Shown in pieces: positions 22,601 through 32,902 of a DNA stretch of 64,000 nt (position 1 is its first letter; the number at the start of each line of letters is the position of its first letter). The notes under the pieces are model-generated. The model ran no database searches and was not told the DNA's origin. It saw nothing but the letters and a program-made list of their open reading frames with translations. The translations under genes and the position numbers were made by a program. Origin of the DNA: Dichetophora obliterata (taxonomy: Eukaryota; Arthropoda; Insecta; Diptera; Sciomyzidae); NCBI GenBank assembly GCA_963920525.1, contig OY986435.1, forward strand, positions 296,231,817 to 296,295,816. Reading direction: 5' to 3'.

Positions 22601-25600
22601 TGCATCTTACCGCAGTATAACCAAAATTTGTTATTCTTTCGACTAGCACTGCTGTGATTGTGTTGAAATAATACACATAACAACATTTTTGCTATCAAAA
22701 GTGCTTCGATGAAAACACAAAGTGTCAGCGAACTACAACAATCATGAAAATATTGAAGTTGTTGTCCTTTCAAATTAACAGGATTTTTGCATTACATGAT
22801 ACTTTATTATGATACAGTTGTTGTCATACTTATATTGAATGTATTTATGTTGTGCTATAAAAGAACTTAGTTCTTACTGTACTAATGCATTTTGTTTATA
22901 AATAATAATAACAATGCACCCCACTTAAAAATAAAAAGGAAGTTCTTAAAATTTAAAAAATAGACCTCTTAGCACTAAAATTATAACCTGTTACATTCCT
23001 TCCATCGGCAAGCCTGCTTTGTTTTTTATCTGGGTACATATACTATGAATTAGTATTAAAAGCAATAAAATATATTGATGTAGAGCTGGTGTGAATATTA
23101 ACGTGTGTATTTAATTAACATTTTGGAATTTAAAATTACTTTATTTAAAAAAAAACACTAAATTATCAAATCTGTGAAACTGCGAAAATGTTTCGCTTCT
23201 CTCGCATGTCCAACGGCGCACCTGTTTATTCCGAAACTATGATTTTAAAATTAATTTTGTACATTAAAAGGACAACTTATTAAAGTAAAATTTAAATAAA
23301 CTGGAATTTATGAGATTATTCAACCTTAATTGGTTATTTTTGTTTGCTCTATTAATCTGTAATTTTGGACAAAGTTGGAAATTGTCGTACAATGCTATTG
23401 AGTTGGGTCAGTTTTCAAATTCATTACAGAGACTTGAGAACTTTTAAAACCAAACTATACGGATTTGGATACTTGGAGTTTTTCATACATGTGTCCTCCA
23501 AAATTCAGGCGTGAAATCCGGAAACTAACGCTCCCATCTCTTTTTCGCCAAAAACAGGACAGATTGAAAACATTTTTAAGATTTTACAGGATTTACAGGA
23601 CGCCTCGCAAAAAACAGGACATTTTCGCAAGGCAACGCAAAGTTGTAAAAATTATTATCACTTGTATGTTCAAAGAATTAAAATAAGCATTTTCATTGAA
23701 AATATTATAAAATTTATTATTTAATTTAGGAATTGCAGCATAAGCTTCAAATATCAATTAATATTAGGTATTTGTTTTAATATGTAATTTTTTCAAAACA
23801 AAAAATCTTCTTATTTAAATATTCAATTATATCCAATATAACAAAACTATATCAAAAATAAAAAAAAAGCAAATTAGTATTATTAAAATGGCACATTAAT
23901 TAGATTTTTCAGGTACTCTTTTGCACTTTGAGCAGAACACCTCACTAGCACTATTTATTTTTTCCAGGAATGAATATTTTTTGAGTTTATTGCTTAACAT
24001 GCACTTTCGCTTCGATATTTGGACAAGTTTAAAAAATGAGTTGCACAGACACTTTAAACAGGGTCGCAAAAAAGGGAAAATTGTATTAAGGCAAACCTTT
24101 GACTTTTTGTATGAATAATAAAAAAGGGGACTACATTGCAAACATGGAAGAAAATAAATAAAAGCAGGACAAAATAACAAAAAGCAGTATTTTGAGCCCG
24201 TTACACAGGACGCAGGACTTTGATGGAAAAAACAGGACTGTCCTGCGAAATACAGAACGGATGGGAGCATTAGGTATAACTGATATCATAGCAGAACTTT
24301 TCTGAAATTGAAGGACTTATTGCAAATGGCACATAAAAAAACCAAATATTTAAGTTTAAAGCAGAGATCCAAAATAACTATTATTTATTTTTGGTTAAAA
24401 GTTGGCGATATTTTCTTTTATTTTCTAAATTTGTTTTTAACGTTGCCCGGAGATATATTTTTACGTTATTTTATATGCATTTTTGTAGTTAACTGCATGT
24501 TTATGTCAAACGAAACGAAGACTGAACGTCGTGAAGGAAACGAGCAACAATATTTTTTGATATGGAAAAATGTATTGTTTACCGTATCTCGCACCACATT
24601 CAGCGTTCGATTTGTTTTACATAAACATGTAGTAAATCGACAATATTTTAATTGAAAGCTTCAATAACTTTATTTTAGGAATTTAATTTAACAAACTGTC
24701 CAACAAATTGCATTTCATGTTTGTCAATAAAAGAGGTAAGGCCGAAAAAGCTCGCTCGACAGAGACTTGCGTAGCTAATAAAGTGCTAATATCCGCAAAA
24801 ATGGAAAATTGTATTAGTTTAATTCCAATATTGTAGTAAACTAGCTTCTACATACATCCAGTCGCTTAGGTTTGTAGCTATCTATTCCATTGGTAGCCGC
24901 TAACTATTCCCTGGATAGAGTATCCCCTTCCTCTTCCGGAGATGAGTCCATTTCAAGCTCCGTCAATGACTCTCTGAGCAGCGATATAGTGCTTTGGTTA
25001 GTGGATTCATTAATGATAAACTCACACGTTGGTTATTGGATTCATTTATAATTGTTATCACAGAGAAAAATAATTTTCTGTTGAAAATAACAATTACTTA
25101 TAGATGAAAATTTTTTCTCTTGCAATAAACAATAATGACCCCATTTTTAAAAATATTTCTTACAACAGTTATGTCTCTGCTTTAAAGTTTGGAAAACTAA
25201 TTTCTTTACATAGACACTTTTAGGAGTGGGTCCGTAATATCTTATCACTGGACCTAATAGTATTGTATTACGTAATAAATTAAACAAAAGCAAAAAACTA
25301 TTTTCGAAATCATGTAACTGACTACTCATCATGTTATTGCAATAATTGCTTCAATTATAATTTTATTAATTTTTAATAAATTGAGTCTTTAGTTTCGGTC
25401 TCCAGTGAGAGGGGCCTTCATAAATTTTCAGCTGGGTTTTATGTTCAGTAGAAATTTGTTTTTGATCAGCAAAAAGTTTTTTCTTGATATGAAAAAGTTC
25501 GAATCAGAAGTGAAAAATCTGTTAATGTTTGTCGTACTTTTTGGAAAACAAAAGAAAGCCATATTATTTTATGTTTTGTTTTATAATTACCCTCGTTCAT

Positions 25601-28600
25601 GCACTGCGCTGTATTCAACGATGAGGGCGCCATTGCTGTGCTGTTCTCATTCTTATACTTGCCACCCGATTCTCCTGATGCAGTTTTTGTAGAATCCGAA
25701 TATTTATAGCTACTCTTCCCGCTAGTTCTGTCCGGCTTCTTGTCTTCGTCATTTGAATCTGTCGATTTTCTCCAGTGGATTTTGTCTTTAGATGCATAGT
25801 GGTCGTCATTCTGGTTTATTGATTTTTTATCCTTTTCACCTTTTTTATGCGAGGATGATGATGACGATGAAGCCTGCTGATGACGTTTATCAAAATCTCG
25901 ATCACTGCGCTTTGTTTCATCGCGAGTTTTTGATCGATTCGAATACGATAAATGTTTCGGTGTGTGGTGCGGTATATTTGAAGATTTTCTATAATATAGG
26001 TCTGAACTTTTATTTCCTGAACTTGAGTGTTTACCAGACGAATAATAATTTTTTGAGCTTGTAGATGATTTTCTGCTCATGCTTGCTGGTGATTTTTCTC
26101 TTCTATGACTAGATTTTTCTCTGTGACGAAGTTTATCTCTTTCCTTCTCTCTCTCCTTGTCACGATATCTATATTTTTCAGATTTCTTTTGCTTCGAGTG
26201 TTTCTTGTGGCGTGACGATGAAAGTGAAATGCTTGTTAGTCCTTCCTCTCGATCACATTCATTAATCTCTCTTTTCTCTGAAACACTTGAGTCTAAGGTT
26301 GAAAAAGGCGGTGGTGGATCATGTTGGGATTCCATTGCTTCGGTGTCTTTGTCCTTGCTTCGCTGTTCGAAAGTTGGATTGAATTCGAGACCAGATATTT
26401 GGGAATTCTCGGACTTATCCACAATGCACAGTTGTGCAGTACCGGAATCATCCAGAGATTCGCTAAAACTTTTCTCTTTGACTGGCTGCTCAACTTTTGT
26501 TTCAACATATATTTTTGTAAACTTAAAGCTTAGATCAGTTGAAGAGGTGTCTTTTTTCTGAAAAATTCCAAGTTCTGTTGGGGTTGTAAGATCGGTAACT
26601 TTTATCTGTTCATCAATGTAGCCATCTTTATTGGTGCCATCAGACGTAAGTGATGCAATATCCGAGCGTTGTAGATTTGCATTCCTTTTTGTACCTGTCA
26701 AGTTGAAATGTGAATAGTTTGTGAAAAATAATGAATAATATTTACAATATAATTTTTTTAATATAAGTGCCGCTCTACACTAGCTACAGCACATCACACG
26801 AAAGTGGTTGATATATTAATAGAAAAGATGATATTTTTTTCTAAAATACAGATTGTTATTTTTTATTTTATGGTAAGTAGTTTAGATTCTAGATCAATAA
26901 TACTAAACACGTGCCAAAAACGTAAAAAACCCTGCCTTGAAAATTTTACAATATAAGCATAGTACTCTGTTCAGTTTCATGTGAAATTCCACTCAAATAT
27001 CTATACAAAATATGACAGCTGCGAAACAAGCGTGGAAATTTTCACAACATTTTCGTCAGAGCAGGACTCTGTTCCGCAGCGTGAAATTAAAGCAACATGT
27101 TTCTGAGCGACCGGTGGCGACCGGTTCACTTTCTGGTGGCGACCGTAGCCTAGTGGGCAGAGTGCGTGGCCCCTAAGCTAAATAACCGCGGTAGCCCGGG
27201 TTCAATTCCAGCTCAGACAGAATGTTTTTTCAGTTGAATTAATTTTTCTGTTCGGTCGTCACCTCTCTGCAGACAATGGCAAACCTGAGAGCAAAAACTG
27301 CCATTAAAAGCTTCTTGAGAACATAAGCCGTATGGAGTCGGCATTAAACTAAGTAGGTTCAGTTCTCGATCATTTGTGTTCAAACATTTAATAACACGCA
27401 CAACACAATTGATCAATAAAAGCTCGGTCAAAGTCCTTTCTAGGGCTGAAATGGCCAATTTATTTTTTAAGACGGCGCAACTTGCCATCCTGCGCGCTTA
27501 ACCATAAATTTATTGCAAAATCAATTTGGTGATAGCTTTATTTTCAGAAGTGGGCTATGATGTCATTGGTTTATGCCGACAAACCAGCAACTCTTGAAGC
27601 ATTGGAATCCAATATTCAAGCCACCATTGACGCCATACAGCCAGATTCATTGGAAAAAGTAGAGAAAAATTGGACTGATCGAATGGACTATGTAATTCGT
27701 AGCCGCGGCGGACATATGCCGAAAATCATATTTAAAAAATAAATGCCATGAAATTCCAACAATATTTCTGTCTTGTATTATTATTTAAAGTTCTCATGCA
27801 GCTAAAAAAACACCCTATATAAACTTGTTTTTAGTTTATTTCAGTTTAGTTTACTTCATTAGGTCTTTAGATTTAAATATCCTGACAGACTACAGTTCTT
27901 AATAATTTAGCAACAAAGTACAATATAAGTAAAAAGAATAATTATATAATTAATTTAAGAAAATATTCATTAAATTTTTAATATGTTTGGGACCAAAGAG
28001 ATCAAACTAGTGTGAAATACATAATTCATTAAAAAGATTCAAAGCTCTAGTAATTGGTTCATAATAAGTATAATTAGTTTTACATGTTTTTACATAAAAC
28101 AATTTAGAGTTACGTAAATGTCTTAACGGAAGATTGAAAGAAATAAGCTCTAATAAATTATTAGGCCTATTGCGTAGGGCAACAAAACAGAGTTGCGTAG
28201 CCAAATAAGCAACCAAACTTTAAAGCAACCGAACTGCCATCTGGTATTTCGTATCACAACCAATTTCAAGTTGCTATTTTCAGCGAGTTGCCAAAGAAAA
28301 CAATAACGAACTGTCAAAAAGAAAACAGCTCATGTTAAAAATTTTATGTATTCAATAAGTTTAAATTTGGAAAAAGCCATTTATAGAAAGAAAACAAATA
28401 AATACGGATATAAGTAGTGATTTATATTTTGATGACGGAAACGGATGCACTGATGTTGTGTGTTGCGTATAAGAAGGAAGATCAGAGACAAATTCAACCC
28501 TTTGGAACTCTCAAATTCAAAGTAATATAACACTGTAAATACAAACATTGAATAAAAATTTGCTTATTTGAATAAATTTGACAGGTTTCTTAGTTATTTC

Positions 28601-31600
28601 CGATAAGGCAAAGAAGCGTTTTGTTATGTACTGGACGAAATAAAAAACTTTAAACAGCCTGTTCGTTGTACGCCAATACCGCTTTCCAGCATAAGCTCTG
28701 CCAATCGCTCGAACTGTTGCTTGTTTGTAATTTTTATGTTTCTATGAAAATAAATAATCTATGAATAATCTAAATAACACAAATTTCCAAAACTTGCGCT
28801 GCCTCCATTTCTCGCTTTTGCACAAGGCCACCAGCTTGCAACAAGTAATTAGCAGTTGCTGACTTTTGACAGGTTCCGCAACCAAACCAAATAACAGTGG
28901 CTATCGATAATAACACAAAAATTTGACAAGCAACTGTGAAAGCAGCGAGTTGATCAACTGTTCGAAAGTGTTGCCATCGATAATAAGAATTTGGCAACCG
29001 CAACTCAACTGAGAGCAAAGTTGCCATACACAATAGGCATATATGACAGTCAATTTTTCCAGAAATTATGTCATGTATAAATAAGAGCGACGATATCTTT
29101 CGTCTTGATTCCAGAGATTTAAGTCCTAATGGCAATAGGCGTGTACTATAAGGTGGAAACGGATTATGAAAATTTGTAGAACGCAGAGCATATCTAGTAA
29201 AGTGTTTTTGTATTTTCTCAAAAGTTGTTGAGGCATAAAATGGGGACCAAATAATAGACGCAACTCTGAACTATTTCTACGAATAAAGGCCAATAAAGAG
29301 TATGCTTTAGGAATAAGAAAATTGACATGATCAATAAATGTAAATTTAGAATCGAAAATAACCCCAAGATAACGATATGTAGGAAATAATTGGATTTTTG
29401 AATCAAGTAAGAAGTATGAGGCGGCCTCCATAGTCTAGTTGTAGCGCGCTCAGGGGTTCCGGGTTCGAATCCTGACCGGGTCTTGGTCCTACGCTATAAC
29501 CTTTCTTTCCTTATTTTCTAATCAAAGCAACTTTAAAACACACCAATTCACTACGAAAAGTTGTAGTTGGTGGTGGTAGGAAAGTATGTAGATAGGAACG
29601 TTTAGTAACTTGATTTGACTGAGGTCAAGGCATGACACTCGTTTCAGATTTTATATCACATGCTTGTACAGCTTCTGCCACAGTAAGAACACCTACACAA
29701 AAGTTTCACTTGATTACTCCCTTCTCCCAATCTGTGGTATCAGAACGAACCAATAATTTGGTCTAAGTGCGCTGGTCTAAAGACCTGCAGCCACCTTAAC
29801 CTAACCTAACCTAACCTAACCTAAGAAGTATGAGTTGGATAATGTATTCAACGTGAGTTTAGAGAGTGTTAATTGAAAGCATTTGAAAAGTTTAAAGCAA
29901 GGCCATTACTTTGGCTCCAGGTCACGGCTCTTGTAATGTCCGCTAGCAGATCATCAATCTCAGTAGAGCTGGAAATGTTTTTTATATGCAATGAGAGTAT
30001 TACACGCATTTGTTTATGCAATCATCACGCAGATCTTGCACATATACTTAGTACAACTAATGTGTTTTTATATGTATATTTACAAATGTCTCCTAACTCC
30101 CTAGCGATTAGAGCTTCTTCGGTCTTAGCTGCAAGAATATCAATTGGCTTCATCAGAACTTTAATATCTCTAAAATATTGCTTGTCTTTAGCAAGATGAT
30201 CACCTGATCCCGAATCGAGCGTAAGCTACATTCGTTGGTGGATCTTCGTGTCTTGCTTGTCATTGGTTTGCGATTTCGGTATACAAAATTAGGCGGTAAG
30301 TATAGTTTCAAAGTTTCAAGAAATCTTGATTCAGTCTTTAATCGCCACATAAATTATATGAAAGGGTCATTTATTATTGAGTCATATCTTTGGCTAAGGT
30401 CATGTAGAACAGATTTTCTGTTTATAATGATATCGCGCATTCTCTCGAATAACGTCATAACTCAAAGGTCATTTTGCATACAACGCATTTAAAGTTTTCA
30501 ATTGACTCACACCTTGTATGAAGAGATAGAGGCATTTTCTCTTCTCACGCGGAGAATACTCAAAATAGTAACAAACAATTTTTACACAATATAAAGCATG
30601 GTATAAAGAACAATATTGCATAAGATCTTAATACAGTCTACTTATAAGATACAAATTAATTGTTTCTGATTAACACCAATTCAATGATTTTGCAACATGA
30701 AAAAGTTACTAAATTCCACATTTTAACCACTGTGGAGCAGGTAAATTTGAATAAGAGATTACTAACGGTGATCATAATTAGATGTTGTGTGGTGAAACTG
30801 TCTTTTTTTTATAAATAGCAAAAGTTAAGTGTCTTATAAAAGTACCTTCAAACTTTATCTCATCTTGCTTAATGTCAAAATGTAGTTCATTATTTTCGCC
30901 TTTGCTAGTATTTTCTTCATTTGAATTTTCACTAAATCTGGGCATCTGTGCTTCTTCAGATATATTCACAGCATTCTCATGCGATTTGGTATTAAATTCA
31001 CGGCTCACATTATTGTTATCACCAGTCTCTGTAGATAAACAACTAGTGCTTGAAACTTGTGATAGCTGTGAGTGTGACTCCTGAAAAACGTGGACATTAC
31101 GGTTGCCCTCCTTGTCAGAGTCTGGTTCATCTGTTTTTTGTGAAACTGATGAAGTGTCCTGAGTATCAGAGTCTATATCCATTTTATTTTCCAAACAAGT
31201 CGTGTTTGAGTCCTGAACAGTCTTTTCTTTTGGTAGATCTACCACAATGCCCTCACCGTTATCTGATTCGAGCTTTACTGAAGTTAATCCATATTTTTCT
31301 AATGGTTCAAAAGGAGGTGATTCATCGTCTTCATCGGTTTTTATTTCATTTGCGATGCCCTCATCTTTACACTCCGACTTAACAGTCGCCTTGTCTGAGT
31401 CAGGACTGATCTGTTCCAAGTCGTTAGGCAGCAAATGTGATGTTTCTATTTGTAGCGAGCTCCCGTTTATAGAAAATGTTGGCAGCTTTTGTAATATTGG
31501 AATTCCTTCCATTTTAAAAGGTTTAGGTATTCCCAAATATTTATAGGCTATATCTTCGATTTTTGGCTGGAATACTGTGCCTATTTTAGGATTAACAACT

Positions 31601-31942
31601 TGATCGACAATGCGTTCTACGCCTACATCAAGGAATCCAGAGCTGATGAAACATTAATGCATATATGATTGAGGGAAAACAATTTACTTTTAATTCTTAC
31701 TCTGTTATATGTTTTCGTAGACGTTCTCGCAATTGATTTTTGTTTATTTCGGGACTCCATTTCTGCTCTGATAGAAACCTTTTCACAGTGGTTTCCACAC
31801 GTTGACGCAGATTCTGATACGCAGGTTTGGTGTCTACATCAGCCATAGAATCTTTTCGAAACTCGTCGAAAACTCCTTGGGATTTAACCTCGTGCACAAT
31901 TTTATCCACCAATTGGGGATCTAGGTGCGAGTTTATCTGCAT
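16528..31942 (-). CDS. Bod1: BOD1/FAM44-like protein (COMPASS Shg1 domain), five exons, apparently complete
   Basis: Exons on the minus strand are 31942-31701, 31642-30846, 26694-25591, 20053-19448 and 16670-16528. They join in frame to 964 codons including stop. The N-terminus (residues about 1-130) is the Shg1/BOD1 domain: MQINSHLDPQLVDKIVHEVK, then SGFLDVGVERIVDQVVNPKI and YKYLGIPKPF. The middle is acidic and Ser-rich, followed by a basic Lys/Arg/Ser-rich block in exon 3 (HKKHSKQKKSEKYRYRDKER). The C-terminus ends TDDLYKPRVFLGQRSRR, which resembles my recollection of conserved BOD1-like C-termini. BOD1 restrains PP2A-B56 at kinetochores, and BOD1L proteins associate with SET1/COMPASS and fork protection; which role applies here is not visible. 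The first intron is phase 2 and the other three are phase 1. The start is the ATG opening the conserved domain. Additional exons inside the long introns are possible. Confidence 0.9.
17126..17815. mobile_element. MITE-like element with about 90-bp terminal inverted repeats, split by a second MITE
   Basis: AACAGCCCTATTCTGGCAAA at 17129 recurs inverted around 17795-17815 (TTCAGAATAAGGCTGT). Matching arms continue inward: TTGTTAACCA, then AATTTTG and CAAAACAAAATTTGAAG. The 17407-17627 MITE lies in its centre. Confidence 0.65.
17407..17627. mobile_element. GGCCGCATTCAG-family MITE, copy at 17.4 kb
   Basis: The left end GGCCGCATTCAGTGGAGTCA and right end CTGCGCTGAATACGGCC are inverted. The flanks are ATT on both sides (17404-17406 and 17628-17630). 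Two more copies lie at 61311-62326 and 62364-62741. Three-base duplication and GG-start are consistent with PIF/Harbinger by family knowledge; no transposase is present. Confidence 0.8.
18079..18409. mobile_element. MITE-like element with 30-bp inverted ends
   Basis: ACGAGTATATATTATAAGAG and TTCCACTCG on the left return inverted on the right (CGAGTGAAACCTCTTATAAT and AAGTACTCGT). No target duplication found. Lies in the last Bod1 intron. Confidence 0.65.
18640..19070. repeat. subterminal-repeat-like region related to 57.7-58.5 kb
   Basis: Degenerate copies of TTTTCCAAG, ACTTAC and CTTACAA-type motifs (for example TACAAGATTTTTCCAAGTAC at about 18890, and AAGCTTACTGCAAGCTTG). They resemble the repeats at 57761-57949 and 58360-58560, suggesting the same non-autonomous family. 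Boundaries not set. Confidence 0.35.
19448..20053 (-). CDS. Bod1: Bod1 exon 4
   Basis: Acceptor ATTCAAG continues the phase-1 Gly codon (GKPDDVTACNDN). It ends at donor GTAACA after EFIAADIS. Reading through the donor meets a stop six codons later, so an intron-retaining form would have nearly the same length but lack the conserved C-terminus. The segment FEQNTGQFIQRLMLIDNAID is predicted helical. Confidence 0.82.
20345..20660 (+). repeat. single-arm copy of the 2699-3570 element family
   Basis: Contains CTTGAATTATAACACAGTGT and GTTGAGAGTCCATCG, then TTTTACAGCCATTTGGC, in the same order as 2745-2965. Lies in a Bod1 intron. Confidence 0.65.
20945..21765 (+). mobile_element. Helentron/DINE-like repeats
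   Basis: Two starts of the type ATATATATAAAAATG at about 20955 and 21365 are followed by GTGTGT-rich sequence. Then come blocks such as TTTTTGGCAGTAGATTTATT and CAAATCAATAAAAATGCTAT that recur at 46.9-49.4 kb and 52.7-54.0 kb. A CTAGT ending preceded by AACGGGCTTAAATCAG lies just before at 20776. No Rep/helicase coding sequence is present. Confidence 0.6.
21770..22640. other. Bod1 intron, no recognisable gene
   Basis: A GGGGGAGGTCC-type GC patch lies at about 21864. Otherwise AT-rich and unassigned. Confidence 0.4.
22647..23034 (+). repeat. dispersed 390-bp repeat, copy A (intact)
   Basis: Copies C (63501-63892, same orientation) and B (60988-62756, inverted and interrupted) share its full length. 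Marker strings are AAAAGTGCTTCGATGAAAAC, TACTTATATTGAATGTATTT and TTCCTTCCATCGGCAAGCCT. No coding potential. It serves as an undisturbed allele-like reference for the insertions in copy B. Confidence 0.8.
23527..24272. mobile_element. MITE-like inverted-repeat element
   Basis: TAACGCTCCCATCTCTTTTT and AAAACAGGACAG on the left match, inverted, CAGGACTGTCCTGCGAAATA and GGATGGGAGCATTA on the right. The arms are imperfect. Internal repeats of ACAGGAC are frequent. No clear duplication. Confidence 0.55.
24690..25000 (-). pseudogene. hAT transposase C-terminal fragment
   Basis: Minus translation gives SLTELEMDSSPEEEGDTLSR, a stop, AATNGIDSYKPKRLD, and in another frame LLATQVSVERAFSALPLLLT followed by NMKCNLLDSLLN. 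The SVERAFSALPLLLT string is the hAT dimerisation-domain signature. Stops and frame changes show it is dead. Confidence 0.65.
25591..26694 (-). CDS. Bod1: Bod1 exon 3 (low-complexity basic/serine region)
   Basis: Acceptor TTGACAG and donor GTAATT bound a 1104-nt exon. It encodes GTKRNANLQR at the start, a PPPP run, a Lys/Arg/Glu-rich block of alternating charge and Ser-rich stretches including SSSSSSS. Composition is that of a disordered nuclear protein. The open frame runs on past the donor, which is probably intron read-through. Confidence 0.88.
26803..26957 (+). repeat. fragment of the 44589-46104 palindromic element
   Basis: Strings TTAGATTCTAGATCAATAAT, AAACACGTGCCAAAAACG and TTTTACAATATA match 45660-45760 in the same order. 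It shows that the giant palindrome is part of a dispersed family. Confidence 0.65.
27123..27350 (+). mobile_element. tRNA-headed SINE
   Basis: The head has an A box (TAGCCTAGTGGGCAGAG at about 27132) and a B box GGTTCAATTCC at about 27200 with spacing typical of tRNA promoters. The intervening part does not fold into a convincing tRNA anticodon arm. The body includes CATAAGCCGTATGGAGTCGG. The 3' end is not sharply defined and may run to about 27490. Lies in a Bod1 intron. Confidence 0.65.
27546..27816 (+). pseudogene. mariner-type transposase C-terminal fragment with 3' end
   Basis: The frame at 27557-27742 reads LVYADKPATLEALESNIQA, then VEKNWTDRMDYVIRSRGGHM and PKIIFKK. It is clearly related to the end of the 49766-51513 element (YADKPETIDAL, KNWTDRVGY). 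The sequence ends in CACCCTATA, a plausible terminal repeat next to TA. The 5' end is truncated. Confidence 0.75.
28165..29038. mobile_element. inverted-repeat element inserted in the LINE
   Basis: GCCTATTGCGTAGGGCAAC at 28165 and its inverse (GTTGCCATACACAATAGGC) ending 29038 bound 874 bp that interrupt the LINE frame between DIISGKIDC and NLLELISF. Weaker similarity continues inward (AGTTGCGxxxGCCAAAT). No target duplication is clear. Confidence 0.6.
29421..29821 (+). mobile_element. full-length tRNA-headed SINE with 13-bp target duplication and CCTAA tail
   Basis: TAAGAAGTATGAG occurs at 29408-29420 and again at 29822-29834. The head has an A box (TAGTCTAGTTG, 29431-29441) and a perfect B box (GGTTCGAATCC, 29462-29472). 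The body ends with a hairpin GGTCTAAAGACC and then five CCTAA units. It sits inside the reverse-transcriptase sequence of the LINE, whose reading resumes after it. A partial relative is at 36044-36133. Confidence 0.88.
29905..30840. other. Bod1 intron, no recognisable feature
   Basis: Open frames here are short and show no family resemblance. Possibly more of the decayed LINE near 29900. Confidence 0.4.
30846..31642 (-). CDS. Bod1: Bod1 exon 2 (Shg1 domain end, acidic region)
   Basis: The exon follows a 58-bp intron (acceptor CATCAG) and reads DSGFLDVGVERIVDQVV, the second half of the conserved domain. It then runs through about 200 acidic, Ser/Thr-rich residues to donor GTACTT. It exits in phase 1. 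Confidence 0.93.
31701..31942 (-). CDS. Bod1: Bod1 exon 1 (Shg1 domain, N-terminal part)
   Basis: ATG at 31942-31940 opens MQINSHLDPQLVDKIVHEVK and the exon runs 80 codons plus 2 bases to donor GTAAGA. The upstream 100 bases are AT-rich with no further in-frame conserved sequence, so this start is well supported. Confidence 0.92.
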
Positions 31943-32164
31943 GGTAATATTTTTAGTTTAAGAAGTAAACAATAATAATAAAATTGTAAAAATATCAGTA
32001 AACGGCACGCAAAACCACACAGCGTTGTCAAATTTTTATAAATAATTAAGTAATTTCATATAATTGCCAGATCTGGGAAATAATCTGAGGCAATGCAGCT
32101 TAGAGCTTATTTAGACGTGCCGATATTAAGCTGATTTCTTATGGTTTTAAAGATTTCTGTACTG

Positions 32165-32330
32165 ACCTAACCGAGCGCTTCCACTGCCCGATGGAACGAA
32201 GAATTCATCGCGAACAAAACGTAGCGATGAATACTTCGTTCACTCCAACCGTTTCCACTGCACGAACACAATGGCGCACATTGGTTAGTCGGCATCTTGT
32301 TCGTTCGTGCAGTGGAAACACTTAAATTCA
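32165..32330. repeat. short inverted-repeat unit upstream of Bod1
   Basis: GTTTCCACTGCACGAACA at about 32259 is matched inverted by GTTCGTGCAGTGGAAAC ending about 32320; a weaker version (CTTCCACTGCCCGATGGAAC) lies at 32175. It is within 400 bp of the Bod1 start, so it could affect the promoter, but it most resembles a MITE relic. Confidence 0.5.
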
Positions 32331-32902
32331 ATTGAGCCTATTCTGCCAATTCTGTTATGTTATGAATCATAAAAGATGCCGACCATAAAAGATCTGTTAA
32401 AATTGGTATGCTGCCTTTCGAACTTTTATGGTACCCTGTTATCAATCTTTAAAAACAAAAATCTATTACAACTCCGTTAACTTCTGTTATGAAGCAGCTG
32501 ATTGCTGTCAATAAATGAAAGAAAACAACGCAAGTTGAAGTGGCTTTTAACGTGTGAATTGCAAATATTTTTGCAAAATTAGCATTAAAGAAGTGTCGTG
32601 CACTAGCATTACAAACTAACACGTCCGTTTTGATTAAATTGGTTGTTTTAACCTCCTGGAACCCTACCAATAAATTTGTTAATTCGAGCATTTTTTTGGA
32701 ACGACTGAGTGATTTGATGCTATAATAATGCAAATTTATCGATTAAATGTGAAATAAGTTTTTGCTTCAGGATTTTCAGGTGGTAACATATATGATACTT
32801 TGGGTCACAGAAGGGAAAATAACAGGCTATTTCAATGTTATCAATTTATTTACATATTAGTTTAAATTAAAGTTTTTTCTTGGACTACATATAATAACAT
32901 AA

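Larger units (their letters stand above)
28007..29900 (-). pseudogene. degenerate LINE (jockey/CR1-like reverse transcriptase C-terminus) with two insertions
   Basis: Minus-strand pieces read LDSKIQLFPTYRYLGVIFDS and IPKAYSLLAFIRRNSSE, then LGLKSLESRRKISSLLFIHD, then NLLELISFNLPLRHLRNSKL. The same order with similar wording occurs in the LINE at 58945-60843 (QVKDLGVIFDF, LIGLKSLEIRRDILSLLFVF, FNVPTRTLRNL). The reading is broken by a SINE at 29421-29821, an inverted-repeat element at 28165-29038, and by stops. Confidence 0.8.

Noticed and set aside
24308..24655. 115-codon plus-strand frame
   Set aside because: Composition is that of AT-rich DNA, no family resemblance, and it lies between two decayed DNA transposons.
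26157..26561. 134-codon plus-strand frame
   Set aside because: It is the antisense shadow of Bod1 exon 3.
27123..27215. Functional tRNA gene
   Set aside because: A and B boxes are present but acceptor stem pairing and anticodon arm are not convincing; a SINE head fits better.
31050..31546. Plus-strand frames of 99-110 codons
   Set aside because: Antisense shadows of Bod1 exon 2.
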